From assembly GCF_001514235.1 (NCBI RefSeq), contig NZ_KQ948933.1:1-64000 (forward strand): a stretch of 64,000 bases of DNA. Direction: 5' to 3'. The notes under the pieces are model-generated. The model worked only from the letters and a program-made list of their open reading frames with translations, was not told the origin of the DNA and did no database searches. The translations under genes were made by a program, and so were the position numbers. Every line of letters starts with the position of its first letter. The stretch's first letter is position 1. This DNA comes from Streptomyces caeruleatus (GTDB lineage: Bacteria > Actinomycetota > Actinomycetes > Streptomycetales > Streptomycetaceae). Shown one piece after another: positions 36,306-44,440 of the stretch.

Positions 36306-37760
36306 ATGCCCACGCCGCCCCGCCGCTCCCCCGCCTCGCCGCAGCGCAGTCCGCAGCCGTCCCGTGGCGGGGCGCGGCCGGTCGCGCCCCGACGGCGCAG
36401 GCGGCCGCGCTGGGCCATGCGGACGGTGACCACGCTGTCGGTGGTGATCCTGGCCTCGGCGGGGATCGGGCACGCCGTGGTCACCAGCCTCGACGCGAAG
36501 ATCGCGCGCGTGGACCCGTTCAAGGACATGAAGAACCGGCCGCAGGCCGGGCACGGGATGAACGTCCTGCTGGTCGGCACGGACGGCCGTGACCGCATCA
36601 GCGACGAGGAGCGGCGCAAGTACCGGCTCGGCGGCGCCCCCTGCCACTGCACCGACACGATCATGATCGTGCACATCTCGGAGGACCGGGAGCGGGCGAG
36701 CGTGGTGAGCCTGCCGCGCGACTCGTACGCCGAGGTGCCTGGAGGCGACGGGCGCAAGACCCATCCCATCAAGATCAACGCGGCGTACGCGGAGGGCGGT
36801 CCGAACCTCACCGTGCGCACCGTCGAGCACATGACCCACGTCAAGATCGACCACTATCTGGAGGTCGACTTCACCAGCTTCATGAAGACGGTGGACGTGG
36901 TCGGCGGCGTGCAGATCTGCACCGCCGAGCCGATGAAGGACTCGTACACCGGGCTGGACCTGCCGGCCGGGCGGCACCGGCTGATGGGCGGCGAGGCGTT
37001 GCAGTACGTCCGCGCGCGGCATGTCGACAGTGACTCCGACCTGGGCCGGGTGCACCGCCAGCAGCGGTTCATGGCGGCGCTGGTCGAGCGGGCGACGTCG
37101 TCCGGGATCCTGCTGAACCCGATGAGGTTCCGGGACGTGACGCGGGCCGTCCTGGGCTCGGTACGGGCCGACAAGGGCTTCGGGACGGGCGAGCTGCTCG
37201 ACCTCGGGCGGGCGATGCGGAACTTCTCGCCGTCGTCGTCGGAGTTCACGACCGTGCCGATCGGGCAGCTGGAGTACGAGGTGAAGGGCGTCGGCTCCAC
37301 GGTGAAGTGGGACACCGCACAGGCCGAGCGTCTCTTCCGGGCCCTGCGCGAGGACAAGCCGCTGTCCGCGCACCGGCCCAAGCGCCGGGCCGTGCCCGTG
37401 GAGGTCGCCCCGCAGCAGATCCAGGTCCAGGTGGAGAACGGCACGAAGGAGAACGGCCTCGGCAAGCGCGTCGACGCGGCGCTGGCGGCGACCGGGTTCC
37501 GTACGACGGGGCGTCCGGTGTCCGCGGCGGACCGGGCGCTCAAGCGGACGGTCGTCGCCCACGACCCCGGCTGGGACCGCTCGGCGAAGTCGCTGGCGGC
37601 CGCGCTGCCGGGAAGCGAGCTGCGTGCGGTGAAGGGGCTGGGGCCGACGCTGAAGGTGATGCTCGGGGCGGACTTCCAGAAGGTGCGCAAGGTGCGGGCC
37701 GAGGACCCGACGCAGGGCCAGTCGATCGTGGTGCGGGGCGACGAGGCGGGGTGCTCGTAG
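36306..37760 (+). CDS. LCP family cell-wall polymer ligase 4 with LytR_C domain
   Basis: A 484-residue LCP protein: Arg/Pro-rich N-terminus, one membrane segment (TVTTLSVVILASAGIGHAVV), LCP core with MNVLLVGTDGRD, TDTIMIVHISED, VVSLPRDSYAEVP, LQYVRARHVDSDSDLGRVHRQQ, and a C-terminal LytR_C domain (about 365-465, IQVQVENGTKENGLG). Start ATG 36306 follows GGAGGT at normal spacing. It has an unusual CHC motif near the core (APCHCTDT). It probably forms its own unit; the copper-binding gene starts 190 bp downstream. Confidence 0.93.
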   Translation: MPTPPRRSPASPQRSPQPSRGGARPVAPRRRRRPRWAMRTVTTLSVVILASAGIGHAVVTSLDAKIARVDPFKDMKNRPQAGHGMNVLLVGTDGRDRISDEERRKYRLGGAPCHCTDTIMIVHISEDRERASVVSLPRDSYAEVPGGDGRKTHPIKINAAYAEGGPNLTVRTVEHMTHVKIDHYLEVDFTSFMKTVDVVGGVQICTAEPMKDSYTGLDLPAGRHRLMGGEALQYVRARHVDSDSDLGRVHRQQRFMAALVERATSSGILLNPMRFRDVTRAVLGSVRADKGFGTGELLDLGRAMRNFSPSSSEFTTVPIGQLEYEVKGVGSTVKWDTAQAERLFRALREDKPLSAHRPKRRAVPVEVAPQQIQVQVENGTKENGLGKRVDAALAATGFRTTGRPVSAADRALKRTVVAHDPGWDRSAKSLAAALPGSELRAVKGLGPTLKVMLGADFQKVRKVRAEDPTQGQSIVVRGDEAGCS

Positions 37761-37949
37761 ACACCCCCTGCACCGTCCTTCACCTCAATGGACGTGTGCG
37801 GCGGCATTCGGCGGAATGCCGGACGCGTTGGCTCGTGGGGCATCTGGTGTGAATTGTTCGTGTCCGCCCGATGGCGCGGCGCGGTGGGCGGGCGTAGGAC
37901 GGAAGGGCACGGGGCCCGCCCCGGGCTCCAGCGTCCCCCAGGAGGAGCC

Positions 37950-38312
37950 ATGACCCAGCCCGGAACCATGCCTGCCATGACCAAGGAGATGCAGGACTGC
38001 GTCGACGCGTGCATGACCTGCCACAGCATCTGCGAGGAGACCATGAGCTCCTGCATGCAGATGGGCGGCCAGGCTCAGATGCAGATCATGCGGGCGCTCA
38101 TGGACTGCGCCGAGACGACCCGCATGTGCGCGGACATGATGATGCGCCGCTCGCCCATGTCGGCCGAGATGTGCGCGATGTGCGCCAAGGCGTGCGAGAT
38201 GTGCGCCGAGGCGTGTATGTCCATGCCGGACGATGCGCAGATGATGCGCTGTGCCGAGGCGTGTCGTCGCTGTGCCGCCACCTGTCGCGCGATGGCGGGC
38301 GCCACGATGTGA
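37950..38312 (+). CDS. four-helix-bundle copper-binding protein (Csp/DUF326-like)
   Basis: A 120-residue protein with 16 cysteines, mostly as CxxxC and CxxC pairs on helices (DCVDACMTCHSICEE, MCAMCAKACEMCAEAC), and many methionines. This matches copper-storage proteins whose helices line a core with Cys thiolates that bind many Cu(I) ions. There is no signal peptide, so it should act in the cytosol like Csp3. Start ATG 37950 is preceded by GGAGGA; a longer frame upstream has no coding character. No copper regulator is nearby. Confidence 0.9.
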   Translation: MTQPGTMPAMTKEMQDCVDACMTCHSICEETMSSCMQMGGQAQMQIMRALMDCAETTRMCADMMMRRSPMSAEMCAMCAKACEMCAEACMSMPDDAQMMRCAEACRRCAATCRAMAGATM

Positions 38313-38330
38313 CGGACGCCTGACAGCGGT

Positions 38331-38362
38331 CGAGGGCACCCGGAGCCTGCCGGGTGCCCTCG
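38331..38362. terminator. bidirectional terminator
   Basis: A perfect 13-bp stem, CGAGGGCACCCGG with CCGGGTGCCCTCG, loop AGCCTG, between the convergent copper-protein and LCP gene 5. Confidence 0.8.
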
Positions 38363-38408
38363 ATGTTCCGCTGGTTGTCCTACGGCGCTGTCGTCGACGT
38401 GCCGTGGC

Positions 38409-39686
38409 TCAGTTGCCCGAGACGGTCACCGTCTCGTCGTTCTTCAGCTGCTCCACCAACTGCTTCACCTTCGCGGTGTCCCACTGGAGGTTGCCGTTCG
38501 AGGTGTTGCCCGAGATCGGCATGTTCATCGACTTGCCCTCGCCGCTGCTGACGCCCTTCATCGCCCAGAACATGGACGCCAGGTCCCACAGGCCCATGTC
38601 CTTGTCGACGATCAGCGAGTCCAGGCCGGCGCCCATGGTCGGGTACAGCTTGAACGGGTTGAGGACGGTGCCCGGGGTGGCGACCTGGTTGGCCAGGGCG
38701 GACAGGAACTTCTGCTGGTTCTTCGTCCGGTCCAGGTCGGAGCCGGCCAGCGCGTACCGGGTGCGGACGAAGGCGAGCGCCTCCTCGCCGTTCAGGGTCT
38801 GCTTGCCCTTCTTGAAGTCGGCGCCGGACTTGGAGTCCTTGATGTCCTGCGGGATGTCGATCTCGACGCCGCCGACCGAGTCCACGATGTTCGCGAAGCC
38901 GGCGAAGCCGATCTCGACGTAGTGGTCGATGTGCAGGCCGGTGTTGGCCTCGACGGTGCGGACCAGCAGTTCGGGGCCGTCCTCCGCGTACGCCGCGTTC
39001 AGCTTCACCTGCCGGCCCGTGCCCTGGTACGTCTTGCCCGACTCGGAGCCCACGAAGGTCGGTATCTCGACGTTCGAGTCACGGGGCAGCGAGACCAGCG
39101 TCGGGCCGTTGCTGCCGGTGTGCAGGATCATCATCGAGTCCGTGCGCTTGCCCTCGGCGGACCCGGTGTGCAGTTCCTTCTTCTGGTCGGCCGTCATGCC
39201 CTCACGGCTGTCGGAGCCGACGATCAGGTAGTTCGTGCCCTCGCCCGCCTCCGGCCGGTCGATGACCTTGGACAGGTCGACCTCGCGGTTGAGCTTGCCG
39301 TCGGCCCAGAAGTAGGTGGCGACGGTCGTCACGACCAGCACCGTCACCAGCGTGAGCGCGGTGATCTTCATCCGGCGCCGCCAGTTCGGCGCGGGGCGTG
39401 GCTCGTGCGTGCCCCTGCCGCCGGGGCCGCCCGGGCCGCCGCCGTAGACCTGCCCGGTGTTGTAGCCGCTGTCGTAACCGTCGTCGGCGTCGTAGCCGCC
39501 GTGGCCCTGGCCGTTCACGTACGACGGCTGCTGCGGCACCCCGCCGTACCCCTGGCCGGGCGGCGCCGCCGGACCGCGGCGGACCTGCCGCATCACGCGG
39601 GCACCCTCGGGCTGTGCGCTCGAGCTGCCGCGTCCGTAGCGGTTACCGCGATTGTCGTCGGACCATCCACCGGGCCAGTCATTCAT
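38409..39686 (-). CDS. LCP family cell-wall polymer ligase 5
   Basis: A 425-residue LCP protein. A long Gly/Tyr/Pro/Gln-rich cytoplasmic N-terminus (about 1-105) is followed by one membrane segment (ITALTLVTVLVVTTVATYFWA). The LCP core has NYLIVGSDSREGM, RTDSMMILHTGS, LVSLPRDSNVEIP, VDSVGGVEIDIP and LAFVRTRYALAGSDLDRTKNQQ. There is no LytR_C domain. Start ATG 39686 (MNDWPGG) was chosen after GGGGCG. It is transcribed away from the other LCP genes and is divergent from the thioesterase gene. Confidence 0.93.
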   Translation of the reverse strand: MNDWPGGWSDDNRGNRYGRGSSSAQPEGARVMRQVRRGPAAPPGQGYGGVPQQPSYVNGQGHGGYDADDGYDSGYNTGQVYGGGPGGPGGRGTHEPRPAPNWRRRMKITALTLVTVLVVTTVATYFWADGKLNREVDLSKVIDRPEAGEGTNYLIVGSDSREGMTADQKKELHTGSAEGKRTDSMMILHTGSNGPTLVSLPRDSNVEIPTFVGSESGKTYQGTGRQVKLNAAYAEDGPELLVRTVEANTGLHIDHYVEIGFAGFANIVDSVGGVEIDIPQDIKDSKSGADFKKGKQTLNGEEALAFVRTRYALAGSDLDRTKNQQKFLSALANQVATPGTVLNPFKLYPTMGAGLDSLIVDKDMGLWDLASMFWAMKGVSSGEGKSMNMPISGNTSNGNLQWDTAKVKQLVEQLKNDETVTVSGN

Positions 39687-39805
39687 GCGCCCCAGTGTGC
39701 AGGGCACGGCCGGGTGCCTTACAAGGTTCGGGGGAAAATAGAGGCACGGCTGTTGCGAAGCCAACACAAAGTCCGCGAATGTCGGCTCGGCATAAGGTGG
39801 AGGCC

Positions 39806-40363
39806 ATGACAGACCAGGTCACCACAGCGGAGTCGGGCACTCAGGAGATCCCGGGCAAGCCGACATCCGCGTCCCGCACCACCCTCAGTCACATCATGAC
39901 CCACAACGACACCAACCTCCTGGGAACGGTGCACGGCGGTGTGATCATGAAACTCGTCGACGACGCGGCGGGTGCGGTGGCCGGTCGGCACAGCGGTGGC
40001 CCCGCCGTCACCGCCTCCATGGACGAGATGGCCTTCCTGGAGCCGGTCCGTGTCGGTGACCTCGTCCATGTGAAGGCCCAGGTCAACTGGACCGGCCGGA
40101 CCTCGATGGAGGTCGGCGTACGCGTCCTCGCCGAGCGCTGGAACGAGTCGGCCCCGCCCACCCAGGTCGGCTCGGCCTACCTGGTCTTCGCCGCGGTGGA
40201 CGCCGACGGCAAGCCGCGCCGGGTGCCCCCGGTGATACCGGAGACCGAACGCGACAACCGGCGCAACCAGGAGGCCCAGATCCGCCGCACCCACCGGCTG
40301 GCCCGCCGCCGCGCCATCAAGGAGCTGCGGGAGAAGCGGCTGGCGGAGGGGTTCGAGGACTGA
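39806..40363 (+). CDS. acyl-CoA thioesterase (hotdog fold)
   Basis: Hydrolyses acyl-CoA to free acid and CoA in the cytoplasm. The 185-residue protein has the acyl-CoA hydrolase signature NDTNLLGTVHGGVIMKLVDDAAG and MDEMAFLEPVRVGDLVHVKAQVN, like YciA. An Arg-rich C-terminal tail (RRTHRLARRRAIKELREKR) follows the fold. Start ATG 39806 has AGGTGGAGG upstream. Confidence 0.93.
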   Translation: MTDQVTTAESGTQEIPGKPTSASRTTLSHIMTHNDTNLLGTVHGGVIMKLVDDAAGAVAGRHSGGPAVTASMDEMAFLEPVRVGDLVHVKAQVNWTGRTSMEVGVRVLAERWNESAPPTQVGSAYLVFAAVDADGKPRRVPPVIPETERDNRRNQEAQIRRTHRLARRRAIKELREKRLAEGFED

Positions 40364-40376
40364 GTGTCCGCAGCGG

Positions 40377-40405
40377 GCGCCGGGGCATATGGTCGCCCCC
40401 GGCGC
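40377..40405 (+). terminator. terminator after the thioesterase gene
   Basis: GCGCCGGGG (40377-40385) pairs with CCCCGGCGC (40397-40405), starting 14 bp after the stop codon. Confidence 0.6.
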
Positions 40406-40552
40406 AACCTGCAACCTTTCAGGATCGGCTGAGGCCGGGGCGGGGCCATAGTGGGTGCCGGCCCGGCCCGTGCAGGGCTTCGACGGTGAACATGCCACCA
40501 GCTGTGGCATCGCGTCGAACCAGGTCGCTTCGAACAGGGGGAACGGAAGATC

Positions 40553-40891
40553 ATGCTTGGTCGACTGAAATTCGGGGTGGTCGCGCTCGCCGCGGCCTTC
40601 GGTTCGCTCATCGCGGTGGGCAGCCCGGCGGCGGCCGCCGACGACCACTTCTGGACACGTAGCTGTGGGAGCAAGTACTACGCCTACGCGGACAACTACA
40701 TCGCGTGGACCAAGAAGTACTCGGGTGGTTCGTGTTCGGGGCACGCCTGGGTCCGTGTCAAGCTCAACGGCGACTGGACGAAGTGGTATCACGCCAGCGG
40801 CAAGATGACCCTGAACAACGACTACGGTGACATCGAGCTGAGTGAGCACAAGGGGTGCGCGGACTGCAAGCCCTACTTGCTCATCCCCTGA
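40553..40891 (+). CDS. small secreted protein (112 aa)
   Basis: I do not recognise the family. It has a clear signal peptide (FGVVALAAAFGSLIAVGSPAAAA, likely cut before DDHFW) and a mature domain of about 80 residues rich in Trp, Tyr and Lys with four cysteines (RSCGSKYY, GGSCSGH, GCADC), enough for two disulfides. Start ATG 40553 follows GGAAG. It lies between the thioesterase gene and the left end of the integrated element; nothing ties it to either. Confidence 0.75.
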   Translation: MLGRLKFGVVALAAAFGSLIAVGSPAAAADDHFWTRSCGSKYYAYADNYIAWTKKYSGGSCSGHAWVRVKLNGDWTKWYHASGKMTLNNDYGDIELSEHKGCADCKPYLLIP

Positions 40892-40950
40892 CGAGGTCAG
40901 GCCTCCCGTCCCGGCCTCCACGCCACCGTGACAACGCGGATCCGCGTACG

Positions 40951-40983
40951 ACGAAGCCCCCGGCAGCACGCCGGGGGCTTCGT
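40951..40983. terminator. strong terminator at the original end of the acyl-CoA dehydrogenase gene
   Basis: A long stem, ACGAAGCCCCCGGC with GCCGGGGGCTTCGT, loop AGCAC. It lies 31 bp beyond the displaced stop codon of the acyl-CoA dehydrogenase fragment (41014). A close relative occurs inside the element at 47315-47351. Confidence 0.8.
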
Positions 40984-41013
40984 CGTCCGTGCAGGCCAGG
41001 GCCTACTCGGGCC

Positions 41014-41075
41014 TCAGGGGAGGTTGCGGGCCATGACGATCCGCTGGACCTGGTTCGTGCCCTCATAAATCTGCG
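41014..41075 (-). pseudogene. displaced original 3' end of the acyl-CoA dehydrogenase gene
   Basis: Read on the minus strand this encodes QIYEGTNQVQRIVMARNLP followed by TGA. That is exactly the C-terminus of the intact gene at 47504, but with nine synonymous or stop-codon differences in the last 37 bp. It was cut off from the rest of the gene when the element inserted. Confidence 0.85.
41051..41075. repeat. attL core
   Basis: A 25-bp sequence identical to 47541-47565. In the host gene it encodes QIYEGTNQ on the minus strand. Confidence 0.9.
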
Positions 41076-41180
41076 CGCTTTACAGGTAATACGGCTCTGA
41101 CCTGCCCGAACACCCCTCCTAGAGGGGGCCTCCCCAGCATTTCCCCATGATCACTGACGAGGGTGCGCCGATACCGCTGG

Positions 41181-42029
41181 TCACGTCAGGGAGGCCACCG
41201 CATCCGCTATCAGGGAACGTGCCGCCGCTCCCCGCACGGCTCCCTGTGCCAGCCGCTCAAAGGCCCGGGTGTAGAGCTCGACCTGACTGGGCTGCGTGAG
41301 CGTGGCGGCAGCGTCCAGGGTGTCCGCGTGCACCTTGGTGTCATCGAAGATCGTGAAGGTGGGCATGGGCCACACGGCTCGTTGTGCTGAGAACGGGATG
41401 AGCCCCACGGCGACGTTCTGGAGATCCATAACCCCGAGCAGGTGACCAAGCTGTGCCGCCATGGTCTCCGCACTACACAGCCGGTACCGCAACACCGACT
41501 CCTCCAGCACGAACGAGAATCGGCGTGCGCCATTGCTCAGCACCTCGTTACGCCTCATACGGGCCGCCACAGCATCGCTCACGTCGTCCGGGGTCCCCCG
41601 GAAGTCTGCGATGGATGACAACAAGGCAGCCGCGTATCCGGGCGTCTGGAGGAATCCGGGGATCACGTCGGAGACGTAGACCCTGAATATCTTTGTTTGC
41701 TGGTACAGGTCCCCGGTGGACTCCTGCACACGGCGGAGACCGCTTCGCTGGAGTCGCCTCCACTGCACATGAGCATCTGCGGACTGTCTGTTGGCAGCGA
41801 TCAGGTCGGGGGCCTGGTCATCAGCCGCGCAGGCTCGGCACCACTCTTTGATATCCGCGTCGGAGGGAGGGGTCTTGGCGTTCTCGATCCGGGATGACTT
41901 CGACTCTGACCAGCCGCATCTGACGGCCAGCTCCCGCCCGCTGATCCCCGCGTCCTTCCGGATCTCACGCAGACGACCGGCCAGTTCTTCACGGGCCTTC
42001 TGAACGCGTGAGGAGGGGTGTGAGGGCAT
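41181..42029 (-). CDS. Scr1/WhiJ-type helix-turn-helix regulator with DUF5753
   Basis: A 282-residue DNA-binding protein. Residues about 8-65 form an XRE-type HTH (LREIRKDAGISGRELAVRCGWSESKSSRIE), and the C-terminal two thirds is the DUF5753 domain (IPGFLQTPGYAAALL, MRRNEVLSNGARRFSFVLEESVLRYRL). Such regulators are abundant in Streptomyces and usually pair with DUF397 proteins, one of which lies at 43594. It is last in a three-gene minus-strand operon, 14 bp after the DUF6879 gene. It probably regulates element genes or competes with host regulators of the same type. Confidence 0.9.
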   Translation of the reverse strand: MPSHPSSRVQKAREELAGRLREIRKDAGISGRELAVRCGWSESKSSRIENAKTPPSDADIKEWCRACAADDQAPDLIAANRQSADAHVQWRRLQRSGLRRVQESTGDLYQQTKIFRVYVSDVIPGFLQTPGYAAALLSSIADFRGTPDDVSDAVAARMRRNEVLSNGARRFSFVLEESVLRYRLCSAETMAAQLGHLLGVMDLQNVAVGLIPFSAQRAVWPMPTFTIFDDTKVHADTLDAAATLTQPSQVELYTRAFERLAQGAVRGAAARSLIADAVASLT

Positions 42030-42043
42030 GGAGCTGGCTTTCG

Positions 42044-42559
42044 TCAGATCTCGTACAGGTGGTGCGGGATCGCTCGCTCCCAGACCGCTTCGAAGGCGGC
42101 GGAGCACAGCTTCACGGCTTCCGGGTCTGCCGTTATCTCGTCTTCCACCACCACTCCATCACCTGAGAAGTGGTGCACCCGGAGCAGGATGCCATCGAAG
42201 AGCCAGAAGTCATTGCCCGGCAGGGCAATACTCGTAGCCCGTCGCCGTGGCAACCACCGCACTTCCTCACCCGCCGTGACGTTGGCGCGGGTGACGTAGT
42301 GCTCCCAACGGATGTAGTCCGAGACAGGCTCGGAGACCACCCGGGCCCGGCGGATCGCCACGCCCCGGGCCACGGTGTCCGTGATCAACTGGTCGTAGGG
42401 GTGCCACCAGGATTCGCGGTCCTCCCAATTGATCCGCTCACCACGCTTCCATGCCTCGAACCGGTCCGTCGGGGCGTAGGAGTCACGCAGTTCCAGGTGA
42501 ACGGCGGACCGGTCGCACTGGCCAAGCAGCTCAGCGAAGCTGGGCACGCTCGACGGCAT
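42044..42559 (-). CDS. DUF6879 family protein
   Basis: A 171-residue protein of unknown function that recurs beside Scr1-type HTH genes. Recognisable stretches are FAELLGQCDRSAVHLELRDSY, ESWWHPYDQLI and the basic RWLPRRRATSIALPGNDFWLFD. It is cytoplasmic, with no membrane segment. ATG 42559 follows GGAGG; its start overlaps the end of the upstream small gene by 29 bp, so translation is coupled. Confidence 0.82.
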   Translation of the reverse strand: MPSSVPSFAELLGQCDRSAVHLELRDSYAPTDRFEAWKRGERINWEDRESWWHPYDQLITDTVARGVAIRRARVVSEPVSDYIRWEHYVTRANVTAGEEVRWLPRRRATSIALPGNDFWLFDGILLRVHHFSGDGVVVEDEITADPEAVKLCSAAFEAVWERAIPHHLYEI

Positions 42560-42785
42560 CACACGCCTCCCTGATCATCGGGATCATCCGGGCCGGAATC
42601 CTGACGATGGCTTCGCTGTCAGGTACCGAGCCGTTCGCGGGGCTGCTCGCCTCGCACTCCGCCTGAGTCTCGGTGCTCGGCTTCCACCCCTGCAACAAGA
42701 TCTCCTGAGCGTCCGCGTCCGCCCACACGGTGGGGCAGTGGTCCCGGTCCGTGTCGGGGTCGATTCCAATGAACTCTACGGCCAT
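42531..42785 (-). CDS. small hypothetical protein (84 aa), first gene of the HTH operon
   Basis: An acidic 84-residue protein (MAVEFIGIDPDTDRDHCPTVW, then LLQGWKPSTETQAECE). Small proteins like this commonly head operons with DUF6879 and Scr1-type regulators, but I know no function. Start ATG 42785; the end overlaps DUF6879. Confidence 0.75.
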   Translation of the reverse strand: MAVEFIGIDPDTDRDHCPTVWADADAQEILLQGWKPSTETQAECEASSPANGSVPDSEAIVRIPARMIPMIREACDAVERAQLR

Positions 42786-42817
42786 GGCTGGCTCCCTGGT
42801 CTAGGTGCTTGCTCGGG

Positions 42818-42898
42818 CTTGCATCAGCTTCGTTGAACTGCTGAGACAGCGTCAATAGGGCTACTGGTCACGCGAATTGCAGTGCAAGCTCATGCAAG
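42818..42898. promoter_or_regulatory. CTTGCA/TGCAAG operator cluster in a divergent promoter region
   Basis: CTTGCAT (42818-42824), the palindrome TTGCA-G-TGCAA (42877-42887) and ATGCAAG (42892-42898) lie between the divergent HTH operon and the gene at 42968. This is the likely binding region for the Scr1-type regulator. Confidence 0.5.
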
Positions 42899-42967
42899 TT
42901 CGTGGAGCCCAACACCCGTCACTCCCTACCGTCCTTGACGTAGCGGAGTCACCGGAGAGGGCGGGCC

Positions 42968-43276
42968 ATGGTGAGCGACAGCGACGGCAGGGCGCGGGGC
43001 ACCGAATCGGCTGATCACCTGGGCGGCAGTGAGGCCCGACAGTTCCTCTCCCGTCTCTCCGGAGCCTTCGGCGGGGGTGGCGTGCTCATGGTGCAGAAGA
43101 GTGACCCTGGCCTTGAAGGCGCCGACCTGGCGCCCGGTTCGGCCTTGCGCTGGCCCCGCTGCGAGTGCGGGAGCCCGAAGTGTCCTGACTACAAGGCCCC
43201 ATCGAATGGGTCGGCCGAGGGACTGAGCAGCAGAGTCGCTGAGGCCAACGAGCGCAGCCGTAGGGGTGGGCTGTGA
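42968..43276 (+). CDS. hypothetical protein (102 aa)
   Basis: Not recognised. Acidic and Gly/Ser-rich, with one compact cysteine motif RCECGSPKCPDY that could bind a metal. Start ATG 42968 is preceded by GGAGAGGGCGGG. Its stop overlaps the next start by 4 bp, so it is coupled to the DUF7848 gene. Confidence 0.65.
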   Translation: MVSDSDGRARGTESADHLGGSEARQFLSRLSGAFGGGGVLMVQKSDPGLEGADLAPGSALRWPRCECGSPKCPDYKAPSNGSAEGLSSRVAEANERSRRGGL

Positions 43277-43497
43277 GCATCAGATCGGCCATGCGGTACG
43301 TGATGCACAGGATCACCGAGCACCCCGACACGGACGTCACATTCGAGGCCGAGTGCCTGCACTGCAAGTGGAAGGCGACACCTTCCACCGAGTCGGCGTC
43401 CGTCGACGTGGAGTGCATGAGCCACACGGGCCGATCTAGCCACGCCGGTTTCCGACGCATCCGTACCTCGTTCGCGATGGTCGTTCGCGCCGAGTAA
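43273..43497 (+). CDS. DUF7848-like small protein (74 aa)
   Basis: A short protein with ECLHCKWKA, VECMSHTGRSSHAGFRRI and a terminal aromatic/Arg stretch, the pattern of the DUF7848 family in Streptomyces, where two cysteines and the HTGxxxH segment recur. Start GTG 43273 overlaps the previous stop (GTGA). Function is unknown; it often accompanies DUF397 and HTH genes. Confidence 0.7.
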   Translation: MSIRSAMRYVMHRITEHPDTDVTFEAECLHCKWKATPSTESASVDVECMSHTGRSSHAGFRRIRTSFAMVVRAE

Positions 43498-43593
43498 AGC
43501 CCTGCCTCACCAGTGGAAACCCTGAACTCCCGCCACGGAATGGGCGGCGGCGGTCAGCCATGGCCGCGATTAGTTGAGCAGGAAGGTGCAGTG

Positions 43594-43827
43594 ATGCTGA
43601 ACGGAACCGACCTGTACGCGCTCGACATTGACGGGGCCTCGTTCGTGAAGGCGTGCGGGGGAAACACTCACCCGGACGGCGAGTCGTGCGTGGCCCTGGC
43701 CCGGATCGGCGAGGACGCCTGGGCCCTGAGTGACAGCAAGCGGCCGGGCGCCGAGCCGCTGCGGTTCACCACGGAGGAGCTGGACGCGGCCGGGATCGAC
43801 CCGGCGCGGTTCGGTCTGTCCGTCTGA
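43594..43827 (+). CDS. DUF397 domain protein (77 aa)
   Basis: A small DUF397 protein: ACGGNTHPDGESCVALARIG, then ALSDSKRPGAEPLRFTTEEL, which matches the usual CVEVA ... VRDSKxP ... LxFTxxE order. These proteins act as partners or antagonists of Scr1/WhiJ-type HTH regulators. Here it is separated from its presumed HTH partner at 41181 and on the other strand. Start ATG 43594 was chosen behind GGAAGG. Confidence 0.82.
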   Translation: MLNGTDLYALDIDGASFVKACGGNTHPDGESCVALARIGEDAWALSDSKRPGAEPLRFTTEELDAAGIDPARFGLSV

Positions 43828-43920
43828 TCCACCCCTCTCCAGTCGGTCCCGGCCCACCCCTCCATTGGGTCGGGACCGGCTGGCCCTTCGCCCCTCAAGA
43901 GAACTGAACGGGAACGACTG

Positions 43921-44388
43921 GTGCATCATCACGGCTATCTGTGGACCGGCCCGAAACAGCGTTTCGACCAGGAAGCGCTACGGCGGCCCCCGCATCCTGA
44001 GCCGCCCCCGGCCGGAAGCAAGCCGGAACTGATCCAGCGCTACCGCGAGGTGGCGGCGGAGTTTCCGACTTCTGATCTGCCTCCGCTGGAAACGGCGTAC
44101 TGGCTCATCAAGCCGCGTTCCTTGGTTCGTGGCACGTGGGATGAACCGAAGGAGGCGGCGGCCTGGCTTGGGGAACGGCTGTCCGAGTACGCGCCCCGGT
44201 TCGCTTCGGAGGCGGAGCGTGACACCACCTATCTGACGCTTCTCGTGAACTCCGCCGCTGAGCGGCTGGGGGAGGGCGGTGATGTGTCCCACGGCTTCTA
44301 CCTCGAACGCCCCTCGTACCTGTCCCTGACTGTGGTGACGTGTTCCCCGAATCGCTCGAAGCCTGAACTGGCCTGTCCTGCCCAGTAG
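43921..44388 (+). CDS. hypothetical protein (155 aa)
   Basis: Not recognised. Residues about 28-140 look like a soluble helical protein (ELIQRYREVAAEFPTSDLPPLETAYWLI; ERDTTYLTLLVNSAAERLGEGG). Start GTG 43921 (MHHHGYLW). It is last in the plus-strand run 42968-44388 and is followed at once by a terminator. Confidence 0.65.
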   Translation: MHHHGYLWTGPKQRFDQEALRRPPHPEPPPAGSKPELIQRYREVAAEFPTSDLPPLETAYWLIKPRSLVRGTWDEPKEAAAWLGERLSEYAPRFASEAERDTTYLTLLVNSAAERLGEGGDVSHGFYLERPSYLSLTVVTCSPNRSKPELACPAQ

Positions 44389-44405
44389 TCGAAGCAACAA
44401 AGAAG

Positions 44406-44424
44406 CCCCGGCCAGTGGCCGGGG
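44406..44424 (+). terminator. terminator
   Basis: CCCCGGCC-AGT-GGCCGGGG followed by TTGTTCCTTT, 18 bp after the preceding stop codon. Confidence 0.8.
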
Positions 44425-44440
44425 TTGTTCCTTTGGTTGG

